A DNA stretch of 37,861 nucleotides from Exiguobacterium sp. (GTDB lineage: Bacteria > Bacillota > Bacilli > Exiguobacteriales > Exiguobacteriaceae). Positions 8,008 to 15,857 of the stretch are shown here, piece by piece. Below the pieces are notes generated by a model, which was given only the letters and a program-made list of their open reading frames with translations, was not told the DNA's origin and ran no database searches. Every line of letters begins with the position of its first letter. Position 1 is the stretch's first letter. The stretch spans positions 1-37,861 of the forward strand of contig NZ_JAFIFD010000039.1 of the NCBI RefSeq assembly GCF_020832205.1. The letters run 5' to 3'. Both the position numbers and the translations under genes were made by a program.

Positions 8008-8483
8008 CAGTGGTTCACTACGTATCGTTTTTTAAAGTTTAAATAAAAGAGTCCGTTCCGTTTCTCGAAGCCGTTCTTCTCGAGCACACGGCGCATCGCT
8101 TCTTGGTGCGGGCTCGTCGGCGGAATGCCGGCACGAACCGTATGACCTGCTTTTAAGTCCGACTGTTCGAGCGCGAGGCGTAACCCTTCCGTCGCATACC
8201 CGTTGTCTTTATACGGGTCGAACACCATCAAATCAAGTTGATAGACGCGAGCGAGCTTGAGAAGAAGCACTTTACCGACGATTTTCCCGTCGACGAGAAG
8301 ATCATAATAAAAATCCTCCCCGTAACTATGTTCATCGGCCGAATACACGTGCTCGGTTCCCATCTCGACGAAGATGCCTTTCAACTCTTCAGCTGAAATG
8401 CCGTACGAGCTTTCCCCGTATTTTTGAAAATGTTCATATTCGATCTCATCAATCTGACGAATAGGTTGACGCACGATTTCCAT
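8007..8483 (-). CDS. GNAT-family N-acetyltransferase
   Basis: 158 aa. The C-terminal half shows the GNAT acetyl-CoA site: beta-4 LDLMVFDPYKDNGYATEGLRLAL (the pyrophosphate loop, here DNGYAT in place of the canonical Q/RxxGxG/A), then an alpha helix and a terminal KNGFEKRNGLFYLNF strand. The N-terminal third is divergent, so the acceptor (amino acid, antibiotic, polyamine or protein) is unknown. The Shine-Dalgarno GGAGGG supports the ATG at 8483. It has its own promoter and terminator and appears monocistronic. Confidence 0.8.
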   Translation of the reverse strand: MEIVRQPIRQIDEIEYEHFQKYGESSYGISAEELKGIFVEMGTEHVYSADEHSYGEDFYYDLLVDGKIVGKVLLLKLARVYQLDLMVFDPYKDNGYATEGLRLALEQSDLKAGHTVRAGIPPTSPHQEAMRRVLEKNGFEKRNGLFYLNFKKRYVVNH

Positions 8484-8526
8484 CCCGTGCCCTCCTTAAC
8501 AGTTAGTCCAAAGTCTTTCCACACTC

Positions 8527-8556
8527 ATTATATACGAAGCGCGGTGTGTAGCGCAA
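8527..8556 (-). promoter_or_regulatory. Sigma-A promoter of the GNAT gene
   Basis: On the minus strand TTGCGC (8551-8556), an 18-base spacer and a perfect TATAAT (8527-8532) lie about 45 bases before the GNAT start. Confidence 0.7.
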
Positions 8557-8570
8557 AAGATAACCGAAAC

Positions 8571-9434
8571 TCAAACCGGTTCGATATGGATGTGAACCGA
8601 ATCGACAGCGTGATGGGCATCGAGTTTCCGCTCGATCTCGTCACATAACTCATGTGCTTCCTCGACCGTCAAATCCCCGTCGACCGCGATCGTCACGTCG
8701 AGCATGACGTGGTTACCGAGATGGCGTCCTTTAATTTCCCGTACCTCTTTGACCGTTTCGAACTCATCAATCGTTTGTTCATAGGCGCGGACGAGGTCCG
8801 GTGAAAAACCGTCTGATAATTGGTGCGTCGCATCCAAAAAGATTTGAATCGCCGTCCGGATGATCATCCCGGCGATTAAGACGGCAAGTACCGTATCCAT
8901 CCACGGTAATTTAAAGTAAGCGAACAGTACCCCGAGAGTCGCCCCAATCGAGATCATCGCGTCCGCGAGATTGTCTTTCGCCGCCGCTTTCAATGCTAAC
9001 GATCGTGTCTTTTTCGCCAAGTTCGAATTGTACGCGTACACGCCGAACATGACGAGCGCACTCCCGAAGGCGACGAGTGCCGCGAGCGGGTTCGGTTCCA
9101 CGTACTCGCCGCCGATCAGGTTGGCCAAACTGTTCAACAAGACGAATACCCCGACGGCGACCATGATGAGCGAGGCCACGAGTGCGGCGAGCGTCTCCAT
9201 CTTGGCATGACCGTACTTGTGTTCGGCGTCCCGGGGCAACGCGGCGATCCGGATGCCGATATACACCGCGATCGAAGCGATGATGTCGGTCGTATTGTTG
9301 AAACCGTCGGCAAGGACGGCCTCTGAATGATAGATGTATCCGAAGACGACTTTTAAAACAGATAAGATCAAATACGTCGTAATGGATAAAATCGCGCCTT
9401 TCAGCGCTTTTGGTGGATGATTCGTCGAATCCAT
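8571..9434 (-). CDS. Cation diffusion facilitator, probably Mn2+ type
   Basis: 287 aa from the ATG at 9434, with GGAGGTGG just upstream; the frame extends to 9512 without a ribosome site. Six membrane helices are followed by a cytosolic ferredoxin-like domain (about 210-287) with His-rich HIHIEPV at the end. CDF proteins export divalent metals by proton antiport. In helix 2 the site reads DGFNNTTD (Asp43, Asn47, Asp50). In helix 5 it is DNLAD, i.e. DxxxD (154-158), where Zn transporters have HxxxD. The DxxxD pattern in helix 5 is associated with the Mn branch (MntE/MneP), so Mn2+ export is the best guess. Confidence 0.88.
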   Translation of the reverse strand: MDSTNHPPKALKGAILSITTYLILSVLKVVFGYIYHSEAVLADGFNNTTDIIASIAVYIGIRIAALPRDAEHKYGHAKMETLAALVASLIMVAVGVFVLLNSLANLIGGEYVEPNPLAALVAFGSALVMFGVYAYNSNLAKKTRSLALKAAAKDNLADAMISIGATLGVLFAYFKLPWMDTVLAVLIAGMIIRTAIQIFLDATHQLSDGFSPDLVRAYEQTIDEFETVKEVREIKGRHLGNHVMLDVTIAVDGDLTVEEAHELCDEIERKLDAHHAVDSVHIHIEPV

Positions 9435-9461
9435 CCGACCACCTCCCTTTTTAGCCTCGTT

Positions 9462-9470
9462 AGTATACCA
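9462..9470 (-). promoter_or_regulatory. Extended -10 promoter of the CDF gene
   Basis: TGGTATACT on the minus strand is an extended -10. No good -35 is visible, which extended -10 promoters can tolerate. It lies about 28 bases before the CDF start. Confidence 0.5.
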
Positions 9471-9617
9471 GGTCGACTTCGAGTGGGTATAGAGAAACAG
9501 TGTTTGCCACAACCAAAATAAATGGAATTTATTCCCGGTAGTTTCGTCTTACGAAAAATATGGTAAAGTAAACAAGAAGAGACCCTTGTGGTTAACCCGT
9601 AAAAAGAGGTGAAACGT

Positions 9618-9929
9618 ATGTTCACAGAACGCGATGGTATTAAATTACGTTTGGAACAAATTGACAGATTGTTATCAGATTTGAATCGAGAAGCCAAACA
9701 GTTGATGGCCCGGCTACGAGAGCTCGACGCAAGCGGTGAGAACCCGCAAGAAGTCTCGCTCAAGCCCGAAGACCGCGACACGTTGAAGTCGTCGATTGAC
9801 GAGACGCTCGAAGCGCTTCAAAGCCGCTCGAAGCGCCCGATCAACCCGAACGATGAAAAGAAGAAAGAACTCGCCACGCATAAGGCGCTCATCGATGAGT
9901 TGTCGGATTTACTCAGCAAGAAAAAGTGA
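9618..9929 (+). CDS. Small coiled-coil cytosolic protein, unknown
   Basis: 103 aa from the ATG at 9618, which follows AGAGGTGA; the GTG at 9609 lies inside that ribosome site. Highly charged and almost entirely helical: residues 1-42 form a heptad-rich helix (LEQIDRLLSDLNREAKQLMARLREL), then a Pro-containing linker and further helices ending in KKK. No membrane segment or catalytic motif. I do not recognise the family. A terminator overlaps its last codons, so it is transcribed alone. Confidence 0.7.
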   Translation: MFTERDGIKLRLEQIDRLLSDLNREAKQLMARLRELDASGENPQEVSLKPEDRDTLKSSIDETLEALQSRSKRPINPNDEKKKELATHKALIDELSDLLSKKK

Positions 9930-9953
9930 GGCGCCTGATGCGTCTCACTTTTT
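9921..9953 (+). terminator. Terminator overlapping the end of the coiled-coil gene
   Basis: Long stem AAAAAGTGAG/CTCACTTTTT extended by GCG/CGT, with a short loop and terminal T run. The stem includes the gene's last codons and works in either direction. Confidence 0.85.
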
Positions 9954-9970
9954 AAGTTAGGAGATCACTC

Positions 9971-10762
9971 ATGTATATTGTCACGACTTGTCTGCGCCCG
10001 ACCGAGGCCGTTTTGGAGCGGGCGAAAGCGCATGCGTCAGAACACGGCGTCCGGCTCGTGGACAGACGCAAGCATTCCATTGAAACGTTGATGGCACGGC
10101 ATCAATCCGGCGTCCTCGTCTTCGACAAACGCCGCGTCGAGTATACGCCGCTCGGCACGAGCGAACCGTTTTTCTTTCATCCGTCGAGCTCCGTTTTTCG
10201 CGTCAAGCAGTTGCTGCGCGGTGGCCACGACCCACTCGTCGATATCGCCGGGCTTCAGTCAGGTGACCGTGTCCTCGACTGTACGCTCGGTCTCGGCTCA
10301 GACTCGATCGTCATGAGCCACGCTGTCGGAAAAGGCGGGCGTGTCACCGGCATTGAGAGCGAGTTTGTGACGGCGATGCTCGTCCGTGAAGGACTGGCCG
10401 TCTGGATAGAAAAAGAAGAGGCGATCAATCAGGCGATGCGCCGAATCGACGTCGTTCACGAAGATGCGCTCCTTTATTTGAAATCATGTGCAACTGATTC
10501 GTTTGATGTCGTCTACTTTGATCCGATGTTTGAAAAAACGATTTCAGAATCGGTTCACTTGAACCCGTTACGGTCGCTCGCTAACGATGCCCCTCTCTCT
10601 GAAGAACTGATGAGAGAGGCGCATCGCGTCGCTAAAAAACGAATTGTCCTAAAAGCCCACTTTGAGAGTGAGGCGTTTGAACAGTTCGGTTTTACACGGA
10701 TTTTACGGAAAACATCTAAACTGCATTATGGATATATCGACAAAGAGACCGACTCCCTTTAG
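9971..10762 (+). CDS. Class I SAM-dependent methyltransferase (RsmJ/YpiP-like)
   Basis: 263 aa. After about 95 N-terminal residues comes a Rossmann SAM-binding core: LQSGDRVLDCTLGLGSDSIV (motif I, about 96-115), an acidic end of strand 2 (VTGIESEF) and DVVYFDPMFEKT (motif IV, DP-M-F). The DPMF motif and overall length resemble the SAM_MT RsmJ family, which methylates 16S rRNA G1516 in E. coli, and its Bacillus homologue YpiP. TAGGAG precedes the ATG. Assignment to rRNA modification is an inference from the family. Confidence 0.75.
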   Translation: MYIVTTCLRPTEAVLERAKAHASEHGVRLVDRRKHSIETLMARHQSGVLVFDKRRVEYTPLGTSEPFFFHPSSSVFRVKQLLRGGHDPLVDIAGLQSGDRVLDCTLGLGSDSIVMSHAVGKGGRVTGIESEFVTAMLVREGLAVWIEKEEAINQAMRRIDVVHEDALLYLKSCATDSFDVVYFDPMFEKTISESVHLNPLRSLANDAPLSEELMREAHRVAKKRIVLKAHFESEAFEQFGFTRILRKTSKLHYGYIDKETDSL

Positions 10763-10798
10763 GGCATTCTACCTAAATGGGACAATAGTCTCTTTTTT
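10743..10798 (+). terminator. Two-step terminator after methyltransferase
   Basis: The outer stem AGAGAC/GTCTCT encloses an inner hairpin CCCTTTAGG/CCTAAATGGG and is followed by six T. Confidence 0.7.
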
Positions 10799-10819
10799 AC
10801 GTTTCCCTTTTTCTGAATA

Positions 10820-10848
10820 TTGACATTAATCTGACACAAGTCTAACGT
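10820..10848 (+). promoter_or_regulatory. Candidate promoter of the M6 protease gene
   Basis: A perfect TTGACA (10820-10825) is followed after 17 bases by a weak -10, TAACGT, about 50 bases before the ribosome site. The weak -10 suggests an activator or alternative growth-phase control. Confidence 0.4.
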
Positions 10849-10899
10849 TTACTCTAAGCTCACACATTTTCCCATTATTTTCACAGGAGGTAAGTGCAA

Positions 10900-13272
10900 A
10901 TGAAAAATCGTTCCATTCGCCGTACGACACTCGCGGCCGTCCTGACGTCAGCGATGACCGTCAGTGCGATTCCGGTCGCAGCAGGCCCGACTAGCGTCGC
11001 CCCGTCACTTCCGACGGCAAGCGAGCACGCTCCGTTCGACCATCACATCATCGACGAGGATCGTCTCGCCAAAGCGCTTGAGAAGCGCGGCGTCATCAAA
11101 AAGGGCTTATCGGCCACTGAACGTATGAAAGCGGTCGAGGCGTATATCGCCAAGAAGCAAGGCGAAGCGCAAGATCCACATAAACACGATTTAAACGACA
11201 AAGCGGCCGCAGCAAAAGAGAAGATACATAACCAGTTCGAGAAAGAGTCGAACCGTCTCCTCGATAAAGCGAAAAAAGGTCAAGCGAACTATCGTAAAGG
11301 CAAGCCGAACGGTCAAGTGAAAGTCGACCCGGCCAAACAAGCCGGCTATAACGGCGCCGTTCGAGAAGACAAAGTGCTCGTCCTTCTCGTCGAGTACAGC
11401 GATTTCAAACATAACAACGTCGTTCAAGAAGAAGGTTACCTATACAGCGACAACTTCAGCAAAGAACATTATGAACAGTACATGTTCGGCGACGAGTCGT
11501 TCGAACTGTTCAACGGCGACAAAGTCCAGACGTTCAAACAGTATTATGAAGAACAGTCCGGCGGCAGTTATACCGTCGATGGGACCGTCTCAGATTGGCT
11601 GACCGTTCCAGGTACGGCGAAAGATTACGGTGCCGACCGTGCAACGGGTGGACACGATAACGCTGGTCCGGGTCCGCGCCAGCTCGTCAAAGACGCGTTG
11701 AACGCGGCTGTGGCGAACGGGATGAACCTTGCCGAATTCGACGAGTATGATTTATATGACTTAGACGGTGACGGGAACTTCAACGAGCCGGATGGCTTGG
11801 TCGATCACTTGATGATCATCCACGCCGGGACAGGCCAAGAAGCTGGCGGCGGCGTCCTCGGAGACGATGCGGTCTGGTCACACCGTTGGGTCGTCGGCAA
11901 CAGCCCGTACCGCATTGCCGGAACGGAAGCCGCTGTCCCTTACTGGGGCGGTCAAGTCGCAGCGTTTGACTACACGATTCAACCGGAAGACGGTGCCGTC
12001 GGCGTGTTCGCCCACGAATACGGTCATGATCTCGGTTTGCCAGATGAGTATGACACGCAATACACAGGACAAGGAGAGCCTGTTCAATCATGGTCGATCA
12101 TGAGCGGCGGCAGTTGGGCCGGAAAAGTGGCCGGTACTGAGCCGACGAGCTTCTCGCCACAAAACAAAGAGTACTTCCAAAAGTTGATGGGCGGCAACTG
12201 GGCCAACATCACGGAAGTCGACCTGGAAGACATCAACGCACAAGGTTTCGTCTCACAACTCGACCAATCGGTGACGAAATCAAATAATCCTGGCCTTGTG
12301 AAAATCAACTTGCCGGATAAAAAAGTCAAAGGCATCGAACCGAAGTTCGGGAAGTACTACTACTACTCGACAAAAGGCGATAACTTGCACACCGAACTCG
12401 CCATCCCGAGCGTGAAACTCGGCGCTGATGGACAACTCGCTTTCGACACACGTTTTGAAATCGAATACGACTATGACTACTTGTATGTCAAAGCACTTAG
12501 CGGTGGCAAAGAAGTCGTCCTCGACGTATACGGTGACGACGATACAGGAAACGACGCCGAATCGACGAACGGAGAATGGGTCCGTAAATCGTATGACTTG
12601 TCTCAATTCGCTGGACAAGACGTCTCGATCGTGTTTGAATACGTGACGGACGGCGGTCTCGCCCTTGAAGGGTTCGCTCTCGACAACGTCTCGATCACGT
12701 CAGACGGCGCGACATTGTTCTCTGACGACGCGGAAGGCGCGGAAGCGGTCAAATTGAACGGTTTCGTCAAGTCGGACGGTTGGGATGAGAAACCACATTA
12801 CTACTATTTAGAGTGGCGCAACCATGCCGGCGCTGACACAGGCCTCTTGAACGGCCGCGGCGTCAAATACAACACAGGTCTTGTCGTCTGGTACGGGGAC
12901 GATTCGTTCTCAGACAACTGGGTCGGTATCCACCCTGGTGAAGGCTTTATCGGTGTCGTCGACTCTCACCCTGAGGCATTGATTGGGAAGTTGAACGGCA
13001 AAGACACGGTCGCAGGCAGCACGCGTTACCAAATCGCGGACGCGGCGTTCAGCCTCGACAACACGTTCCCATGGTATATCAATTCACCAAGCCGTGGCAT
13101 CTACGACTACAAAGCACAACCTGGCGTGAAGCAATTCAATGACGCCAACACGTACATCAACTCGCTGATCCCGGATGCAGGTAAGAAATTACCTAAATAC
13201 GGTCTCGTCGTCGACGTCGTCGGCGAAGCGAAAGACAACTCGGCCGGTGCCGTTTGGATTCGTAAACAATAA
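10900..13272 (+). CDS. inhA: Secreted M6 zinc metalloprotease, immune inhibitor A type
   Basis: 790 aa from the ATG at 10900, with AGGAGG 9 bases upstream; the GTG at 10894 is too close. A Sec signal peptide (KNRSIRR, then [19 protein letters not shown]) is followed by a charged propeptide. The M6 catalytic domain has the zinc motif HEYGH near 372-376 followed by GLPDEYD. A Ca2+-loop-like [13 protein letters not shown] lies near 287-299. The C-terminal half (from about 480) contains a beta-sandwich segment ([10 protein letters not shown] ... [11 protein letters not shown]) and the conserved InhA tail. Length matches Bacillus InhA proteases, which degrade host antimicrobial and matrix proteins. 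Here it may simply be a nutritional exoprotease. Confidence 0.93.
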   Translation: MKNRSIRRTTLAAVLTSAMTVSAIPVAAGPTSVAPSLPTASEHAPFDHHIIDEDRLAKALEKRGVIKKGLSATERMKAVEAYIAKKQGEAQDPHKHDLNDKAAAAKEKIHNQFEKESNRLLDKAKKGQANYRKGKPNGQVKVDPAKQAGYNGAVREDKVLVLLVEYSDFKHNNVVQEEGYLYSDNFSKEHYEQYMFGDESFELFNGDKVQTFKQYYEEQSGGSYTVDGTVSDWLTVPGTAKDYGADRATGGHDNAGPGPRQLVKDALNAAVANGMNLAEFDEYDLYDLDGDGNFNEPDGLVDHLMIIHAGTGQEAGGGVLGDDAVWSHRWVVGNSPYRIAGTEAAVPYWGGQVAAFDYTIQPEDGAVGVFAHEYGHDLGLPDEYDTQYTGQGEPVQSWSIMSGGSWAGKVAGTEPTSFSPQNKEYFQKLMGGNWANITEVDLEDINAQGFVSQLDQSVTKSNNPGLVKINLPDKKVKGIEPKFGKYYYYSTKGDNLHTELAIPSVKLGADGQLAFDTRFEIEYDYDYLYVKALSGGKEVVLDVYGDDDTGNDAESTNGEWVRKSYDLSQFAGQDVSIVFEYVTDGGLALEGFALDNVSITSDGATLFSDDAEGAEAVKLNGFVKSDGWDEKPHYYYLEWRNHAGADTGLLNGRGVKYNTGLVVWYGDDSFSDNWVGIHPGEGFIGVVDSHPEALIGKLNGKDTVAGSTRYQIADAAFSLDNTFPWYINSPSRGIYDYKAQPGVKQFNDANTYINSLIPDAGKKLPKYGLVVDVVGEAKDNSAGAVWIRKQ

Positions 13273-13280
13273 GTGATTGG

Positions 13281-13315
13281 ACCCCGCGCTCCTTCGAGTG
13301 CGGGGTCTTATTATT
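13281..13315 (+). terminator. Terminator after M6 protease
   Basis: The stem ACCCCGC/GCGGGGT with a twelve-base loop is followed by CTTATTATT. Confidence 0.85.
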
Positions 13316-13325
13316 CTAAAAAAGC

Positions 13326-13354
13326 TTGAAATTGTCGAACGAACTGTGTAACAT
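13326..13354 (+). promoter_or_regulatory. Promoter of tRNA-Thr
   Basis: TTGAAA (13326-13331), a 17-base spacer and TAACAT (13349-13354) place the start about 6 bases before the tRNA. Confidence 0.6.
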
Positions 13355-13366
13355 AATATGTGTAAC

Positions 13367-13437
13367 GCCTCTGTAGGTTAGTGGCAGACCTCAGCAATGG
13401 TAATGCTGCAGCACGAGTTCGATTCTCGTCGGAGGCA
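13367..13437 (+). tRNA. tRNA-Thr (anticodon GGT)
   Basis: A 71-nt cloverleaf folds by eye. The acceptor stem is GCCTCTG/CGGAGGC with one T-G wobble, the D stem GGTT/GACC with a 7-nt loop, and the anticodon stem CAGCA/TGCTG with loop ATGGTAA. The variable loop has 4 nt, the T stem is ACGAG/CTCGT with loop TTCGATT, and the discriminator is A. The anticodon GGT reads ACC and ACT. G1-C72, C2-G71 and G35-U36 agree with known ThrRS identity elements. CCA is not encoded. Its 3' part is repeated 2.2 kb downstream (15563 onward). Confidence 0.9.
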
Positions 13438-13578
13438 TCAAATATACCGCTCAACCAAGCGGTTCATGGCACTTCCTGTATCTTGCAGGAAGTGCTTTTT
13501 GTTTGTCCATGCACTGTTTTTGCCCAGGAGCTGTTTGTCGAACGAGTCCAATCGATGTCAAATGAATCAGATATCAAT
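13396..13578 (+). repeat. tRNA-overlapping direct repeat, copy 1 (att-like)
   Basis: This begins at AATGGTAATG in the anticodon loop of tRNA-Thr and aligns with 15563-15777. The tRNA 3' half, from the anticodon loop on, is identical except for one base. The following hairpins and terminator are about 75-85% alike, and similarity fades through a TTTGTCGAACGA block and GATGAATCAG/AATGAATCAG. The conserved core inside a tRNA gene is what integrases use as an attachment site. Confidence 0.8.
13469..13500 (+). terminator. tRNA-Thr terminator
   Basis: The stem GCACTTCCTG/CAGGAAGTGC is followed by five T. A second small hairpin, ACCGCT/AGCGGT (13447-13463), lies between it and the tRNA. Confidence 0.9.
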
Positions 13579-13716
13579 GACGGAGTGCTCATCCATCAAT
13601 ACCGTAAAGATCGGCCGCCTGTTTCGGGAGCGACACCGTTATTTGCGTATACGTGACCTCTTTGTAATGGGATGTCACGTATTGAATTGTAGCCATGAAT
13701 GTAACTTTGATAGACG
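13501..13716. other. Gap after the tRNA: decayed repeat tail, no convincing gene
   Basis: The first half continues the similarity with the downstream copy. A 33-codon frame starting at the ATG at 13555 and its counterpart near 15750 share some residues, but neither has a ribosome site, so both are probably remnants. Confidence 0.5.
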
Positions 13717-13741
13717 ACAAAAAACGCCCCGAAGGACGCTC
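13717..13741 (-). terminator. Terminator of the small membrane-protein gene
   Basis: On the minus strand GCGTCC-TTCG-GGGCGT is followed by six T, just beyond the stop codon at 13754. Confidence 0.65.
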
Positions 13742-13753
13742 ATTTGCTCATTA

Positions 13754-13954
13754 CTAGTCATTTAATTTGTTTTCTTTAGCTTGATAGCTTTCATTAGGTG
13801 ATAAAAAGAATACGATAGACAATACAAAAAGCACTACTGGAAATGTCACTAAAGAAATATCAAATTTAACAGAACTAATGGCATATTCTCCATACAAATA
13901 AATTGTCATCCATAAAGAGCAACACAATAAAATTACTGCCGATATAACTTTCAT
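13754..13954 (-). CDS. Small two-helix membrane protein in the AT-rich insert
   Basis: 66 aa: MKVISAVILLCCSLWMTIYL forms the first membrane helix, VTFPVVLFVLSIVFFLS the second, and a hydrophilic tail ends the chain. AAGGTGG lies 7 bases before the ATG. Codons are AT-rich (ATA, TTA, AAA), unlike the flanking genes, consistent with acquisition. No family is recognised. It is divergent from the 415-aa gene, with about 200 bp of very AT-rich DNA between them. Confidence 0.6.
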   Translation of the reverse strand: MKVISAVILLCCSLWMTIYLYGEYAISSVKFDISLVTFPVVLFVLSIVFFLSPNESYQAKENKLND

Positions 13955-14120
13955 CCTTCTCCCACCTTTCCATATAAATTATAACTCATAATTTAAGCGA
14001 CTTTTGATTCATTCCTAAAATATACAATATTGTTATTATAACAACTAAATAAGAAAACATAGGCGTTTATAATTACAAAAATAATCTTTATTTAACAAAT
14101 ATGGGTATATGTAGTGTAGA

Positions 14121-14129
14121 TGCTACAAT
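14121..14129 (+). promoter_or_regulatory. Extended -10 promoter of the repeat-domain protein gene
   Basis: TGCTACAAT is an extended -10 about 16 bases before AAAGGAG. No good -35 is seen. The preceding 150 bp is very AT-rich with no other gene. Confidence 0.45.
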
Positions 14130-14159
14130 ACACGTGATGAAACGAAAGGAGTGATAATA

Positions 14160-15407
14160 GTGTTAGATATTTTATTCCTGCTGTCGGGTACTGCGTTAGC
14201 TATTTCTTTTCTTCTCCACTCTGCGACAAAAGGTGAGATTAAAAAGGATAATGAGTTGCAGCGCGTTCCTACGAAGAAAATGCTCAAAATGAGAAAAGTG
14301 ACTGGACAAATGATGGGTGTGTCCGGAGCAATTTTATTTTTTGCATTTGCAATTAACCTTTCTTCGCCGGCTCAGGATATCGGCACGTCTGAAGCTACGA
14401 CTGTTGAAGCAACCGAGACCGAGTCAGATCATCAAGAAGAACAAGCGAAGCTAGGGCCCTACTCCGTAGCGGCAATTCCAAATAACGTCCCTCCTTCTTA
14501 CATTATGCAATACAAGGAACTTGCGGACATCATCTCTCGAGCAGACGCCACTCTAAGATTGATCAAGAATACGATTAATAAATGCGAAGCCCCCTGCCCG
14601 AAGCCATTATCTGAAATCGAGCAACAGTTCCTTTTACTAAGTGATGTTATTGATAAAACACGTAATGAATTGTTTCGAGGTTCCGAAATAGCGCGTGTAA
14701 TGGCTGAGGAGAATCCTCAAGGCCTTGATGCATTGAAGCTTTATGAGCTACAACAAGATTTGATTTCTACCGAATACTCCCTTGAAACAATGCAACTAGC
14801 TGACTCTTGGGAGTCTTGGGAAGAACCAATTGAATATGCAGAGAGTACACGAACAAAACGCTTATATAAAATTAAGTTAGGAGAAACTGTCTTACCTATA
14901 GAAAGCACGTCAACAAGTAAGGCGTCAGAAGAAAAAGAAACTTCTGATCAAGATTTTGAGATAAGCGAAAACGGTAACATTTTCGTTGGAAAACCTTTCA
15001 ATCATCAACAGCTATATGAGCTCAATGTCAGTAATGAAATTACGGTTGACTCCGCTATCGATATGACATATGAGATGATTGGAAATATATATGTATGCGC
15101 AAAATTGTGTAAAGACTATCCTGTAAGTGATGTGCAACTTAATCTTTCATTCATTAAAGAAGATACTCTGAACATTATTGAATCATTGAAAACAATGTCT
15201 GACTTAATGTATATTTTATCCGATTCAAATACACCTAATATAGACCCTAAAGAGGCCATCCGAATTGCTGAACAACTTTCAATCGCTGAAGAAAGAATGA
15301 ATATATTGCTTACAAAAAACGATTGGGCTAACTGGGACGAACCCGGAAACTATGCTCACGATTTGATTTCTTATCTCGAAACCTTGAGAGGGAATCTCGC
15401 TTTCTAA
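14160..15407 (+). CDS. Membrane-anchored protein with two copies of an unrecognised CX3C/WX2W domain
   Basis: 415 aa from the GTG at 14160, with AAAGGAG 8 bases upstream; an earlier GTG at 14151 overlaps that site. Two membrane helices lie at about 2-20 and 50-68, then an acidic linker (EATTVEATETESDHQEE). The rest should be outside the cell. It contains two homologous halves. Repeat 1 has Cys142/Cys146 (NKCEAPC) and ends SWESWEEPIEYA (Trp217/Trp220). Repeat 2 has Cys313/Cys317 (VCAKLC) and ends DWANWDEPGNYA (Trp389/Trp392). The Cys-to-Trp distance is 71 and 72 residues. Each repeat is mainly helical. I do not recognise the domain. Codon use is AT-rich, unlike neighbours, and the gene lies between the two tRNA-derived repeats. 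Confidence 0.8.
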   Translation: MLDILFLLSGTALAISFLLHSATKGEIKKDNELQRVPTKKMLKMRKVTGQMMGVSGAILFFAFAINLSSPAQDIGTSEATTVEATETESDHQEEQAKLGPYSVAAIPNNVPPSYIMQYKELADIISRADATLRLIKNTINKCEAPCPKPLSEIEQQFLLLSDVIDKTRNELFRGSEIARVMAEENPQGLDALKLYELQQDLISTEYSLETMQLADSWESWEEPIEYAESTRTKRLYKIKLGETVLPIESTSTSKASEEKETSDQDFEISENGNIFVGKPFNHQQLYELNVSNEITVDSAIDMTYEMIGNIYVCAKLCKDYPVSDVQLNLSFIKEDTLNIIESLKTMSDLMYILSDSNTPNIDPKEAIRIAEQLSIAEERMNILLTKNDWANWDEPGNYAHDLISYLETLRGNLAF

Positions 15408-15562
15408 AATGCTAAATTTGTGCACAGCATTGTGCACACTTACCGCCCATGCACAGGCGAAATCACAGTTTTTATCACCAAATTCTTACAGATTCTCAGA
15501 CCCTACATCCGATTCAACGCGATTTCATGACGTTTCACATTCCCACGAAAAACCAAAATAGA
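15408..15562. other. Gap between the insert gene and the tRNA repeat
   Basis: Apart from the paired TTGTGCACA repeats at its start, I see no gene or terminator here. The last bases before the repeat (CAAAATAGA) replace what would be the 5' half of the tRNA. Confidence 0.5.
15418..15438. repeat. Two TTGTGCACA repeats at 12-bp spacing
   Basis: TTGTGCACA occurs at 15418-15426 and 15430-15438. Each contains the palindrome TGTGCACA. A related ATGCACAGG follows about 10 bp later. They lie directly after the insert gene's stop codon and about 125 bp before the att-like repeat. Confidence 0.55.
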
Positions 15563-15777
15563 AATGGTAATGTTGCAGCACGAGTTCGATTCTCGTCGGA
15601 GGCATCAAACATACCGCTCATTAAAGCGGTTTAAAGCACTTCCTGTTTATGACAGGAGGTGCTTTCTTTTTTCCCGTTCCCACTTTCATGATTTTCGTGT
15701 CGTGGCGAAGTTTTTTCGAATCAATTTCAATTTGTCGAACGATTCCAAACGATGTTTGATGAATCAGGTAGCATTGA
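15563..15777 (+). repeat. tRNA-overlapping direct repeat, copy 2; tRNA-Thr 3' fragment at 15563-15604
   Basis: AATGGTAATG matches the anticodon loop, then the variable loop, T arm and acceptor 3' strand of tRNA-Thr follow with a single C-to-T change in the anticodon stem. The 5' half of the tRNA is absent, so this copy cannot make a tRNA. Downstream similarity to copy 1 covers the small hairpin, the terminator and beyond. Together the two copies bracket about 2 kb of AT-rich DNA. Confidence 0.85.
15635..15671 (+). terminator. Terminator in repeat copy 2
   Basis: AGCACTTCCTG ... CAGGAGGTGCT followed by TTCTTTTTT, the diverged counterpart of the tRNA terminator in copy 1. Confidence 0.7.
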
Positions 15778-15857
15778 TGTACTTTTTATAAATCAATGTC
15801 GCATCTTGTATTGTTTCGATGAGTGTTATAAGGGGTGGCTCTCACGGCGTTCATCCG

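Noticed and set aside
13555-13656. 33-codon frame in the tRNA repeat tail, with a similar frame in copy 2
   Set aside because: Neither copy has a ribosome site, and the shared residues are explained by the DNA repeat itself.
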